A stretch of 42,569 nt of DNA from Rhodospirillales bacterium (GCA_028823885.1 JAPPFK010000027.1:1-42569); one strand, 5' to 3'; numbered from the stretch's first letter, positions 21,020 to 31,463 are shown. Numbers and translations are program-made. The notes: a model not told the origin generated them from the letters alone.

Positions 21020-21829
21020 GTGCGTCCGGGCTGGGTGCTCGCACTCATGGTTTGCCTTGCCGGTGTTCCGGCCGCGGCCGAGGAGGTGCCGGTCGATCTG
21101 GAACTGGTGCTGGCCGTTGACGTCTCCTCCAGCGTCGATTCCGTCGAGGCCCGCTTGCAGCGAAAAGGCTATGTGGATGCGTTGAAATCGCCGGAAGTTC
21201 TCGGCGCCATCCAGAACGGAACCCTCGGCAGGATCGCCGTGACCTACGTGGAATGGTCCGGGTCCCGCTCGCACAAGGTGGTCGCGCCCTGGACATTGTT
21301 GGACAACAAGGCCAGCGCCTTCGCTTTCGCGACCTTCGTCGAGGCCTCTCCCCGGGGGTCGGGACACTGGACGTCCATCGGCGGGGCGCTTGACTTTGCC
21401 TGGCCGCTATTCGATGGCAACGGATTTCGGGGGACCCGCCGGGCCATCGATATTTCGGCGGACGGACCCAACAATGACGGTCCGTCGCCGGACAAGATCA
21501 GGGACCTGGTGATCGGGAAGGGGATCACCATCAACGGCCTTCCCATCGTCAACAGCCGCACCCAGGCCTCCGGGCTCCCCCAGATGCCCGACTATGACCA
21601 CTATTTCGAGGATTGCGTGATCGGCGGGCGCGGCGCCTTCCTGGTGATTGCCGACGACTATGGCGACTTCGCGCGTGCCATAAAGCGCAAGCTGCTGTTC
21701 GAGATCGCCGGTGTACAACCGCCGCCGGCGGCTCGCTCGCCGTTTCGCCGGGCAAGCAGCCACGACCGCTCCGATTGCGAGAGGAGCTGGGATTACCGCC
21801 GCCGGGAGGATGGGGTCCCGGCGCCGTAG
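21020..21829 (+). CDS. Secreted DUF1194 (von Willebrand-like) protein, copy A
   Basis: This 269-aa protein has a signal peptide (residues 1-20, WVLALMVCLAGVPAAAEE) and a VWA-like domain of the DUF1194 family. A MIDAS-type motif DVSSS starts at Asp34 (LELVLAVDVSSSVDSVEARL). Further family motifs are GRIAVTYVEWSG, the repeated Asp-rich DISADGPNNDGPSP, INGLPIVNSRTQ and YFEDCVIGGRGAFLVIAD. The C-terminal 40 residues are Arg-rich and probably disordered. It starts at GTG 21020, 3 nt after the YCII stop. A second copy lies at 26002. The ligand is unknown; metal-dependent protein binding in the periplasm is a reasonable inference. Confidence 0.85.
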   Translation: MRPGWVLALMVCLAGVPAAAEEVPVDLELVLAVDVSSSVDSVEARLQRKGYVDALKSPEVLGAIQNGTLGRIAVTYVEWSGSRSHKVVAPWTLLDNKASAFAFATFVEASPRGSGHWTSIGGALDFAWPLFDGNGFRGTRRAIDISADGPNNDGPSPDKIRDLVIGKGITINGLPIVNSRTQASGLPQMPDYDHYFEDCVIGGRGAFLVIADDYGDFARAIKRKLLFEIAGVQPPPAARSPFRRASSHDRSDCERSWDYRRREDGVPAP

Positions 21830-21879
21830 AGCGGCCCCGACAGCGCCGCGCAGACCCTGACCCTGGCGGGAAATGCGGG

Positions 21880-22725
21880 TTAAGACCTTCCGTCGCTGTC
21901 GGGAATGACCGAACGCCGGTGCCGCGGGCGCTCCGGCTCGGGCAGGTAGGTGTTGGGAAAGATCGACCGGCGGTGACGGTTCTCTTCCTCGTCGATGACC
22001 AGTTCGAGCTCGGGCACCGGCGCGAATCGTCCGATGCCGTCGAACAATGGTACGGATTTCCGGCGGAACGGCACCACCAGGATCATGCCGGCGATGAAGC
22101 CGCCGATATGGGCCAGCCAGGCCGTCCCGCCGGTATCCGCGCCCACGCCAGATTGGGACAGGCTGAAGAACTGGCTGCCGATCCAGAACAGCAGGACCAG
22201 CACCGCGGGAAGCCGGAGCGGAATGATATTCATGAACAGGACCAGCAACCGTGCCTTGGGATGGAGCACCAGATACGCCCCGAGCACGCCGGAGATGGCG
22301 CCCGACGCCCCGACCAGCGGAACCGTACTGTCGGGAGCCGCGAGGGCGTGAAGCAGCGTGCCGATGACGCCGCAGAGAACGTAGAAGACCAGATAACGGA
22401 GATGGCCGAGCGCGTCCTCGATGTTGTCGCCGAACACCCACAGGAACAGCATATTGAAACCGAGGTGGAGCCAGCCGCCGTGAAGGAACATGGAGGTGAC
22501 CAGGGTCAGCCATGCGGGGATTTGTTCGAGCTCCGGCGGCAGCGTCCGGGTGCCGAAGAGCACCGCCGGGATATGGCCGAACCCGAAAATGGCGCGCCCC
22601 CGCTGATCGCCCAGTGACACCTCCCAGAGAAAGACCGCGACACAAGCCGCGATCAAGGCGACGGTAACGTACTGGAATTGAATGCGGTTGAGCGGGTTGT
22701 CGTCCTTGATCGGGAGAAGCGCCAT
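21880..22725 (-). CDS. Rhomboid-family intramembrane serine protease
   Basis: This 281-aa protein is a six- to seven-helix rhomboid peptidase of the inner membrane. The catalytic serine is Ser141 in VGASGAISGVLGAYL and the catalytic histidine is His206 in AHIGGFIAGM. The L1 and TM2 motif HGGWLHLGFNMLFLWVFGDN (82-101) is classical. A basic C-terminal cytoplasmic tail (residues 255-281) follows. It is transcribed opposite to the DUF1194 genes, downstream of the PanE-like gene with 6 nt between. Substrates are unknown; single-span or secreted proteins of this neighbourhood are candidates only by proximity. Confidence 0.92.
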   Translation of the reverse strand: MALLPIKDDNPLNRIQFQYVTVALIAACVAVFLWEVSLGDQRGRAIFGFGHIPAVLFGTRTLPPELEQIPAWLTLVTSMFLHGGWLHLGFNMLFLWVFGDNIEDALGHLRYLVFYVLCGVIGTLLHALAAPDSTVPLVGASGAISGVLGAYLVLHPKARLLVLFMNIIPLRLPAVLVLLFWIGSQFFSLSQSGVGADTGGTAWLAHIGGFIAGMILVVPFRRKSVPLFDGIGRFAPVPELELVIDEEENRHRRSIFPNTYLPEPERPRHRRSVIPDSDGRS

Positions 22726-22731
22726 TCGCGT

Positions 22732-23718
22732 CTAGCTCCCGTAGCAGCCGGCGAGGCGGGCTCGCTGGATGACCAGGGCCAGCACAGCATCGACGTTGGG
22801 CGTGGCGATGCCGGTCAGGCGGCCGAGTTCCGGCACCGCCCCGACGATGGCGTCGATTTCCATGGGCCGGCCCCGCTCCAGGTCCTGCAGCATGGAGGTC
22901 TTGTGGGCCCCGACCGCGGCGCCGCCCTCGATCCGCTTCTCCACGTCGATGGAGAATTTGACGCCCAGGCTCTCGGCGACCGCTTGGGTTTCCAGCATCA
23001 TGTCGCGAATCAGGCGGCGGGTCGCGGGATCGGCGCACATCTCTTCCAGCGTCGCGCCGGTCAGGGCGCTGATGGGATTGAAGCTGACATTGCCCCAAAG
23101 CTTGACCCAAATCTCGTCGCGGATGCGCGGGCGGATGGGGGCCCGGAAGCCGGCCTCCTTCAGGATTTCCGACAACAGGGCCGCCCGTTCGGTTTTCTCG
23201 CCCGAAGGTTCGCCCAAGGTAAAACGGTCTCCCTCCTGATGACGAACCACGCCCGGTTCGACCACTTCGGCGGCGGGATAGACGATGGTGTGGAGAATAC
23301 GCTCGGGCCCGATGCCGGACCATTGCACCCCTCCCGGATCGAGCAGCGGGATCCGGTGATCCTCGTGGGGACCGTCGAGGCCGAAGAAGTACCACCAGGG
23401 AATGCCGTTGGCGCCCCAGACCACCGTCGTCTCCGGTCCGAGGAGCGGCTGCATGGCGTCGACGATGCCGGGAACCGAATGGGCCTTGAGGGTCACGATG
23501 ACGTAGTCCTGGGGCCCGGCATCCGCCGGGTTTTCGACCGCCGAGGGGCGGACCGTGGCGGTCTCTCCTTCCATTTCCAGAATCAGGCCGTTTTCCCGGA
23601 TGGCCGCCAGATGCGGCCCCCGGGCGATCAGCGTTACCTCGGCGCCGGCTTTGGCGAGACCGGCGCCCAACAGGCCGCCGATGGCGCCGGCGCCATAGAT
23701 GCAGATCTTCGCCGTCAT
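22732..23718 (-). CDS. Ketopantoate reductase-family (PanE-like) oxidoreductase
   Basis: The 328-aa protein has the N-terminal Rossmann motif GAGAIG (residues 9-14) and the PanE/ApbA catalytic arrangement K205-x3-N209-x3-N213 (VKLWGNVSFNPISALTG). By family it would reduce 2-dehydropantoate to pantoate with NADPH for CoA synthesis, but many PanE homologues serve other 2-keto acids. Its start overlaps the stop of the upstream CoA ligase (ATGA), so the two are coupled. That pairing suggests a catabolic rather than pantothenate role. A conserved stretch GANGIPWWYFFGLDG supports a distinct subfamily. Confidence 0.87.
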   Translation of the reverse strand: MTAKICIYGAGAIGGLLGAGLAKAGAEVTLIARGPHLAAIRENGLILEMEGETATVRPSAVENPADAGPQDYVIVTLKAHSVPGIVDAMQPLLGPETTVVWGANGIPWWYFFGLDGPHEDHRIPLLDPGGVQWSGIGPERILHTIVYPAAEVVEPGVVRHQEGDRFTLGEPSGEKTERAALLSEILKEAGFRAPIRPRIRDEIWVKLWGNVSFNPISALTGATLEEMCADPATRRLIRDMMLETQAVAESLGVKFSIDVEKRIEGGAAVGAHKTSMLQDLERGRPMEIDAIVGAVPELGRLTGIATPNVDAVLALVIQRARLAGCYGS

Positions 23719-25232
23719 CCAAGCCCCAGCTTCTCGGCCAATCCGATGCGTTGGAGTTTGCCGGTGGCGCCCTTGGGGATTTCATCCAGGAACAGAATCC
23801 TGCGCGGCACCTTGAAGTCGGCGAGGTGTTCGGCGGCGAATTCCCGCAATTCCGTCTCGGTCGCTTCGGTACCGTCGCGCAGCACGACGGCCGCCGCGAC
23901 ATCCTCGCCCAGCTTGTCGTGGGGCATGGCGAAGGTGACGATCTGCTGGACCGACGGATGATCCATCAGCGTCTCGTCCACCTCGCGTGGGGAAAACTTC
24001 TCGCCGCCCCGATTGATGATTTCCTTCAGCCGGCCGGTGATGCTGATATAGCCGTCATCGTCCATGATCCCCTGATCGCCGGTACGGAACCAGCCGTCGG
24101 TGAACGCTTCGGCGTTGGCGGCGGGGTTGCTTTCGTAGCCGGAAAACACGTTCTCCCCGCGGATGACGATCTCGCCCGTTTCCCGGGCATCCAGGATGAC
24201 CCCGTCCTCGGACATGATCGCCACCTCGGGCCCGGCGGCAATGCCGACGCTGCCCGGTTTCCGCGGCGCGTCCGGCAGCGGGTTGCTGGCCATCTGATGA
24301 GACGCCTCGGTCATGCCGTAGGCCTCGATCACCGGGCAGCCGAACACGTCTTCCAGCTCCTGCATCACTTGCGGGGGCAGGGATGCGGAGGAGGATCGAA
24401 TGAAACGCAGGCCCGCCTGATCGACGATCTCCCGGTTGCGGCCCGCCCGGGACAGGATCGCCTGATGCATGGTCGGCACCGCGGTGTACCAGCTCGGCTT
24501 GGCCTCGGTGACCCAGTTGAAGAAGCTGAGGGCATTGAACCCGGGTGAGCACCAAATGGAGGCGCCGGCGCTGACCGTCGAAAGCACGGCGGCGATCAGC
24601 CCGTGAATATGGAACATGGGCATGATGTTGAGGCACCGGTCGTCCGGGCCCAGCCGAAGCGTTTCGGCGATATTGGCCGCGGACGCGGTGACGTTGCGCT
24701 GCGACAGGGGAACGATCTTGGGGCGCGACGTGGTGCCCGAGGTGTGCAGAACCAGGGCGATGTCGTCGGGCCCGGCGGGGCCGCCATTCGCGGCCGGATC
24801 GCCGACCGGCTCTCCCGAGAGCGTGAAGGCGCCCGCCGGCGAGCCGGGGTCGCTCACTAGCTCCAGGACCGGCACCCCTCGCGCCGCGGCGGCATCCCGG
24901 GCCGGCGTGTCGGCACTGGCCTCGACGACCAGCGCCTTGGCATTGAGGTCGGACAGGTAGAAGTCGAATTCCTCCTGCCGGTAGGCGGGATTGAGCGGGG
25001 CGGTTGTCGCCCCCGCGCCGATACAGACGAAGGCGCTCGCCATTTCGGGCCCGTTGGGGAGGACGATGGCGACCCGGTCGCCGCGGCCGATACCGAGGCC
25101 GTTCAAGGCGCCGGTGATCGCGCTTGCCTGAACCCGCAAGTCTCCGAAATTCAGATCGCCGCGGGATGGGGCGCCGAATACGGGTGCATCGCTTGGCTTG
25201 TCGGCCAGTAGATTCGAAATGGTAAGGGTCAT
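23715..25232 (-). CDS. AMP-dependent acyl-CoA synthetase, oxalate-CoA ligase-like
   Basis: This 505-aa ANL-superfamily ligase activates a carboxylate with ATP and forms the CoA thioester. The P-loop motif HTSGTTSRPK is at 163-172, and the C-terminal catalytic lysine is Lys492 (PKGATGKLQR). The adenylation motif ITGRLKEIINRGGEKFSPRE is present. The N-terminal stretch PLNPAYRQEEFDFYLSDLNA resembles Pcs60/AAE3-type oxalate-CoA ligases, which suggests oxalate or another small organic acid. That specificity is inference. It is the first gene of the minus-strand trio; the 261-bp region upstream (25233-25493) is shared with a divergent gene. Confidence 0.85.
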   Translation of the reverse strand: MTLTISNLLADKPSDAPVFGAPSRGDLNFGDLRVQASAITGALNGLGIGRGDRVAIVLPNGPEMASAFVCIGAGATTAPLNPAYRQEEFDFYLSDLNAKALVVEASADTPARDAAAARGVPVLELVSDPGSPAGAFTLSGEPVGDPAANGGPAGPDDIALVLHTSGTTSRPKIVPLSQRNVTASAANIAETLRLGPDDRCLNIMPMFHIHGLIAAVLSTVSAGASIWCSPGFNALSFFNWVTEAKPSWYTAVPTMHQAILSRAGRNREIVDQAGLRFIRSSSASLPPQVMQELEDVFGCPVIEAYGMTEASHQMASNPLPDAPRKPGSVGIAAGPEVAIMSEDGVILDARETGEIVIRGENVFSGYESNPAANAEAFTDGWFRTGDQGIMDDDGYISITGRLKEIINRGGEKFSPREVDETLMDHPSVQQIVTFAMPHDKLGEDVAAAVVLRDGTEATETELREFAAEHLADFKVPRRILFLDEIPKGATGKLQRIGLAEKLGLG

Positions 25233-25405
25233 GGCTGCCTGGTCTTTGGGCGTGTGGGCGGTTTGAGGCCGTTAGGCCGATATGGCCCATACTTTCCCGC
25301 ATGATCAAGCCAAAACCCCCCGAATTCCAGCGTTTTCGCCCTCTCGGGCGGTAAACGCCCCAGTCTTTGCCATCAATCGAATAACTCATATGTATTTGAG
25401 CGAAT

Positions 25406-25435
25406 TTGACAATTTACACAACATTTTGTGATAAT
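25406..25435 (+). promoter_or_regulatory. Strong sigma-70 promoter with extended -10 for the small secreted protein
   Basis: TTGACA (25406-25411) is a perfect -35 box and GATAAT (25430-25435) a 5 of 6 -10 box at 18-bp spacing, with TGT directly upstream giving an extended -10. The surrounding DNA is AT-rich relative to the rest of the window. It points toward the gene at 25494, leaving a leader of about 50 nt. Confidence 0.7.
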
Positions 25436-25493
25436 CGTCGTAACATCATCAAGATATTGTAGGCCAGGGGTAACAATAAGAGGCCTGAAAACA

Positions 25494-25877
25494 ATGTTAC
25501 CCAGTAATCCCGTCCACTGGCCGGGGACCGGTTTGACGCCCCGGTCACTCGGCTCTCAATGGTTCGGCATCAGTCTTTGGTTGATTGTTGGGGTGCTCGT
25601 TACCGCTCTGGTTGCTACGTTTTTTGTGGTTCAACCGGCCCATGCCGGTTTCCTTTGCGGCGAGCGGACAGAAATCACCAAGTCGCTGGGCATGAAATAC
25701 CACGAGAAATTGGTGGCATCCGGCTTGGCCGATGCAGGTTCGATGATCGAGATATTCGCATCCAAGAAGGGGACATGGACGATGATCGTCACGTCTCCCA
25801 GCGGGCGCTCCTGCTACATGGCGTCCGGCGAACACTGGGAGGCCATGCCCCGATTGGTGCACGGGACCAAGACCTAG
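25494..25877 (+). CDS. Small secreted protein of unknown function
   Basis: I do not recognise a named domain. From ATG 25494 the product is 127 aa with a hydrophobic segment (SLWLIVGVLVTALVATFFVV) followed by QPAHAG, which reads as a signal peptide with AXA cleavage near residue 51. The mature part is about 75 residues with two cysteines (LCGERTEIT and GRSCYMASGEHWEAMP), which could form a disulphide. An in-frame ATA/ATG region further upstream exists but lies inside the promoter. Similar short secreted proteins with the GxxCYMASGxxW pattern occur in alphaproteobacteria, from memory and unverified. Confidence 0.65.
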   Translation: MLPSNPVHWPGTGLTPRSLGSQWFGISLWLIVGVLVTALVATFFVVQPAHAGFLCGERTEITKSLGMKYHEKLVASGLADAGSMIEIFASKKGTWTMIVTSPSGRSCYMASGEHWEAMPRLVHGTKT

Positions 25878-25921
25878 AAGGACTTCCACTTCCGCTCCGG
25901 GACGCGCCGCGCGGCAACCCG

Positions 25922-25957
25922 CCGCGGCCGGTTTCCGCGGTGCGGTCCGCGGCCGGT
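25922..25957 (+). repeat. Two direct copies of an 11-bp GC-rich element
   Basis: CCGCGGCCGGT occurs at 25922-25932 and again at 25947-25957, 25 bp apart, in the spacer between the small secreted protein gene and the second DUF1194 gene. A GGCGAT/ATCGCC hairpin with a six-base loop follows at 25962-25979. The paired phasing could be a tandem regulator site; no regulator is identified. Confidence 0.35.
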
Positions 25958-26001
25958 GAAAGGCGATTGCGCCATCGCCGCCGGCGCGGTGTAATTCCTT
26001 G

Positions 26002-26853
26002 ATGTCGAATATCGGATACCGCCGCGTGCCCGCCGTTCTTTTTGCCGGACTTGCCTGCCTCCTGTCCGCCGGCGCTTCGGCCGAGGAGCAGGTCGCCGTC
26101 GATCTGGAACTGGTATTGGCGGTCGACGTTTCAGGCAGTGTCGACGGCCACGAAGCCCGCCTCCAGCGCGAAGGCTACGTGGCGGCGCTGCGGAGCCCCG
26201 AACTGGTGAGGGCGATCGAGACCGGCATCATCGGCCGGATCGCCGTGACCTATGTGGAATGGGCCGGGCTGGGCCATCAGTTCACCATCATCGATTGGAC
26301 GGTCATCCAGGACAAAGCCTCCGCCGGCCGGTTTGCCGACGCGCTGGCCGCCGCGCCGGTCAATGCCGGCCCGTGGACGTCGATCAGCGGACTGATCGAT
26401 TTCGCGCTGCCGTTGTTTGAACGAAACAGCGTTCAGGGCACGCGCCGGGTGATCGATATCTCCGGCGACGGGGCCAACAATTCCGGACCCCTGGTGACCC
26501 TCGCCCGGGATGCCGCGGTCAAGCGCGGCGTCGTCATAAACGGCCTGCCCATCGTCAACGACCGTTTGCAGTTTTTCGGCCGCCGCCAAATGCCGGACCT
26601 GGATCTCTATTACGCCGACTGCGTGATCGGCGGACCCGGCGCATTCCTGGTGGTGGCCGAGGATTTCAACGATTTCGCCCGGGCTATCCGGCGAAAGCTG
26701 ATTTTCGAGATCGCGGGCGTGGCGCCGCCGGGATCACGCCAAGCCGGCCGCGAGCCGGTTTCGGGTCCGCTTCATGCCGCCTTCGAGGGCGGCTGCGACA
26801 TTGGCGAGCGCCGTTTGCGCGAACGCGGCATCTTTCCGCACCGGGATTTTTGA
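26002..26853 (+). CDS. Secreted DUF1194 (von Willebrand-like) protein, copy B
   Basis: This 283-aa paralogue of the protein at 21020 has a signal peptide (residues 1-28, VLFAGLACLLSAGASAEE) and the MIDAS-type motif DVSGS starting at Asp42. Shared segments include VDLELVLAVDVS, EARLQREGYVAAL, GRIAVTYVEWAG, INGLPIVN and YYADCVIGGPGAFLVVAEDF. The C-terminal tail differs from copy A and contains one cysteine. TTG 25999 immediately precedes ATG 26002; I use the ATG. A hairpin with a T-rich run follows at 26948. Function unknown; probably periplasmic or exported. Confidence 0.85.
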   Translation: MSNIGYRRVPAVLFAGLACLLSAGASAEEQVAVDLELVLAVDVSGSVDGHEARLQREGYVAALRSPELVRAIETGIIGRIAVTYVEWAGLGHQFTIIDWTVIQDKASAGRFADALAAAPVNAGPWTSISGLIDFALPLFERNSVQGTRRVIDISGDGANNSGPLVTLARDAAVKRGVVINGLPIVNDRLQFFGRRQMPDLDLYYADCVIGGPGAFLVVAEDFNDFARAIRRKLIFEIAGVAPPGSRQAGREPVSGPLHAAFEGGCDIGERRLRERGIFPHRDF

Positions 26854-26947
26854 GGTTGCGGCGGATCGCGGGAGAGTCCGCAATTGCGAATCGCCGCCTG
26901 ATGTGCAAGCAATCCATGTTCAGTTGAGCGCATTTGCCTGCCGGACG

Positions 26948-26976
26948 TAAGCGAAACCGCTTATTTTCGTTTGTTT
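26948..26976 (+). terminator. Candidate terminator downstream of DUF1194 copy B
   Basis: TAAGCG (26948-26953), a four-base AAAC loop and CGCTTA (26958-26963) form a 6-bp stem followed by TTTTCGTTTGTTT. It is a modest but well-placed rho-independent terminator, 95 nt after the DUF1194 stop and 112 nt before pccA. The rest of the 234-bp gap holds TTGCAA (26998-27003) with TGTACT at 18-bp spacing, a weak promoter candidate for pccA. Confidence 0.5.
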
Positions 26977-27087
26977 CGCAATGAATTGGCGATGAGGTTG
27001 CAATAGGCGGGGCGGTGGGTTTGTACTGATCCGGTAACTTCTAAACCGGCAAATGCCGACAATCACCTTGGGACGGACCTGGTCCAC

Positions 27088-29108
<2,021 letters not shown>

Positions 29109-29112
<4 letters not shown>

Positions 29113-30029
29113 CTTGGGGACGAGGGCGCTTCTGGATCTGATGCCTTAGCCTTCGCCGCGTGACGCTCCCGATAAGTCAGATAGCTAGAACTGATGAAGA
29201 TGACGGTGCCGCCGAGCAGGGTCCATATCGTCGGCACTTCCGCGAACAACACGATACCGATGATGGCCGCCCAAATCAGCTTGGTATAGTCGAATGGCAT
29301 GACCAGTGACACATCCGCGCTCTTCATGGATTGTGCAAAAAGAATCTGGCCCAGTGTCCCGCAGGCCGCGCCGGCCGCCAGCAGCATGTATTCGGTCGGC
29401 GTGGGCCACCGCCAGACCAGCAGGGCCGGCGGCAGCGTAAGGACCGTCAAAAACACCAGGGCGTAAAAGGTAATTGTCAGCGAACTGTTTCGCGCAGATA
29501 GGCTCTTGATGATGATAACGGCGGCCGCCCAGGACGCCGCTGATCCGATAACATAGAGCGAGCCGATGCTGACGGTCTCGACGCCGGGCCTGAGGACGAT
29601 CAGGGCGCCGATGAACCCGGCGATCAAGCTCGCGGTTCGCCGCCATCCCGGAATATCATTGAGTAGGAATATCGCCAATATTGCGACGAAGAACGGGGTG
29701 GTGAATGCCAGCGCCGAGACTTCGGCCAGCGGGATCAGCGCGATACCAAGGAAATAGAGGATCATGGCCATCGCATTGAATACGCCGCGCCAGCCCATCA
29801 ACCAGAGATCGCCTTTGGTGGTCACAAACAAGGCGCTGCCGTGCCGAAGCAGAAACGGCAGGATCAGAAAGAACCCAATCACGTTGCGCATGAAGGCGAT
29901 CTCGAACGGATGCATATCCGGCGTCAGAATCCGGACGATGGCCGCCATGCCCGTTAGGAAGAGGGTGGCGGCAAGCATGTAGAGGATGCCGCGCAAATTC
30001 TGACTGAGGTTCAAGATTTTTTCGGGCAA
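29109..30029 (-). CDS. EamA/DMT-family transporter
   Basis: This 306-aa inner-membrane protein has about ten hydrophobic segments in two EamA repeats (roughly residues 12-145 and 155-288), the drug/metabolite transporter fold. Landmarks are the N-terminal GILYMLAATLFLTGMAAIV, and the second-repeat segments SAASWAAAVIIIKSL and PFDYTKLIWAAIIGIVLFAE with a conserved proline. The family exports metabolites such as amino acids or sugar derivatives; the substrate cannot be predicted. It converges on pccA, with the two stop codons overlapping. Its start region faces the GST gene divergently across 117 bp. Confidence 0.88.
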
Positions 30030-30146
30030 GACCGGGGCGCTCCAACACCTTCGATGGATATGTGGGCCGTCAGGACCTGCGGCTCGACATTCGGCGAGGG
30101 TGCGCTACTGTCGGGGAGCAAATTGAGGCCAGATTAGGGCGGGATC

Positions 30147-31013
30147 ATGGTTCAACTCCTGGACGAAGATATCAAGACAAGAGAAGTGCTGACGTGGAAA
30201 GGCCTGCATCTGTTCCACTTCATGTCGTCGTCGTGTTCGCAAAAGACACGGATCGTTCTCAATCTCAAGGGCCTGGCGTGGGAATCTCACCAACTCGCCC
30301 TCCGCGACGGCGAAAATTTCACCGACTGGTATCTCGGCATCAATCCGCGGGGCCTAGTGCCGACATTGGTGGCCGATGGCGAGGTCCATATCGAAAGCAA
30401 CGACATCATCACCCTGCTGGAGGAGCGCTATCCCGAGCCCAAACTCATCCCGGCGGGGGCCGAAGACCGCATCGCGGAACTGCTCGAACACGAGGACGAC
30501 CTCCACCTTGATCTCCGGACCATTACCTTCCGCTTCACCCAAAGGCGGGGGAAGCAGCCCAAGAGCGACGAGGCCATGGCCAATTACCGGACCGGCGGGA
30601 CGGGCACCGTGTTGGGCAAGGAGGACCCCAACAAGGCGCGGGAAATCGAATTCTGGGATACGGCGAACACCACCGGTATCTCGGATGACGCGGTGCGGTT
30701 GTCCGCGAGCCGTTTCCGCGAAGCGCTGGACGGCCTCAACGATACGCTGAAGGAGAGCCCCTACCTGATGGGCGGCGAATTGTCCGTTCTCGACATCGCC
30801 TGGTTCATCTACGTCAACCGGCTCAGGAGTTGCGGCTATCCCATGGAGGTGCTCCACCCGGCGCTCACCGGCTGGTTCGACGGCCTCGAGGCGCGCCCCG
30901 AGTTCGCCAGGGAGATCGCCGTGCCGCCCGAGGTGCAGGCGGCCATCGACGATCATCACGCCGAGCAGCGGCGCGAGGGCCGCACGCTCGTCGACGTCGC
31001 CGGGCTCGCGTGA
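30147..31013 (+). CDS. Glutathione S-transferase-family protein
   Basis: This 288-aa protein has an N-terminal thioredoxin-like GST domain (about 20-100) with the active-site stretch MSSSCSQKTRI (Ser29, Cys30, Ser31), the cis-proline turn GLVPTLVADG and ESNDIITLLEERYP. The C-terminal helical domain follows, with ESPYLMGGELSVLDIAWFIY. It is longer than common bacterial GSTs because of an insert around residues 120-165. The Ser/Cys active site fits beta/omega- or dehalogenase-like classes. Its stop overlaps the acylphosphatase start (GTGA). Substrate unknown. Confidence 0.85.
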   Translation: MVQLLDEDIKTREVLTWKGLHLFHFMSSSCSQKTRIVLNLKGLAWESHQLALRDGENFTDWYLGINPRGLVPTLVADGEVHIESNDIITLLEERYPEPKLIPAGAEDRIAELLEHEDDLHLDLRTITFRFTQRRGKQPKSDEAMANYRTGGTGTVLGKEDPNKAREIEFWDTANTTGISDDAVRLSASRFREALDGLNDTLKESPYLMGGELSVLDIAWFIYVNRLRSCGYPMEVLHPALTGWFDGLEARPEFAREIAVPPEVQAAIDDHHAEQRREGRTLVDVAGLA

Positions 31014-31315
31014 CCCGTGGCGTGACGAGTGAGGAGGCCCCGCGAGCGGTCCGGGCGCTGATCACCGGCAGGGTCCAGGGCGTCTGGTTTCGCGGCTGGA
31101 CCGTTCAGGAGGCCGAAAAAAGGGGAATCACCGGCTGGGTGCGCAACCTCCGGGACGGCTCGGTGGAGGCGCTGTTTTGCGGGCCCCGGGCGGCGCTGGA
31201 CGACATGCTGGCGGCCTGCCGGGAGGGGCCGCCCCAGGCGCGGGTCGAGAATATCGAACTGGAGGACGCCGCTCCGCCGGCCGAAGCCCGGTTCGTTCAA
31301 GCGCCGATGTACTGA
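31010..31315 (+). CDS. Acylphosphatase
   Basis: Acylphosphatase hydrolyses carboxyl-phosphate bonds such as acetyl phosphate. The 101-aa product carries GRVQGVWFRGW with catalytic Arg28 and TGWVRNLRDGSVEAL with catalytic Asn46, both intact. GTG 31010 overlaps the GST stop; GTG 31022 is an alternative with a 97-aa product. The open frame continues upstream within the GST gene, but that part is a shadow. The small size and motif order leave little doubt. Confidence 0.92.
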   Translation: MTRGVTSEEAPRAVRALITGRVQGVWFRGWTVQEAEKRGITGWVRNLRDGSVEALFCGPRAALDDMLAACREGPPQARVENIELEDAAPPAEARFVQAPMY

Positions 31316-31439
31316 TCGGCGGCGTCTCTCGAATGGTCTTACGTGCTATTCCCCGGCGGCAGCCCGAACCGCGAAGGCCTTGTCCGGTCTGTCAGCCGGT
31401 CGAGCCGATGAGGAACTCACACACCCTTGGATCAAGGCC

Positions 31440-31463
31440 AGTGAAGCAATAAGTGAAGCAATA
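31440..31463 (+). repeat. Perfect 12-bp tandem duplication
   Basis: AGTGAAGCAATA is present twice head to tail (31440-31451 and 31452-31463) in the 231-bp gap between the acylphosphatase and the convergent solute receptor gene. Nothing else in this gap looks like a gene or RNA. It could come from replication slippage or be a two-site binding element. Confidence 0.6.

Noticed and set aside
31177..31452. 91-aa forward open frame overlapping the end of the acylphosphatase gene
   Set aside because: It starts inside the acylphosphatase in another frame, has no ribosome binding site and no family resemblance.
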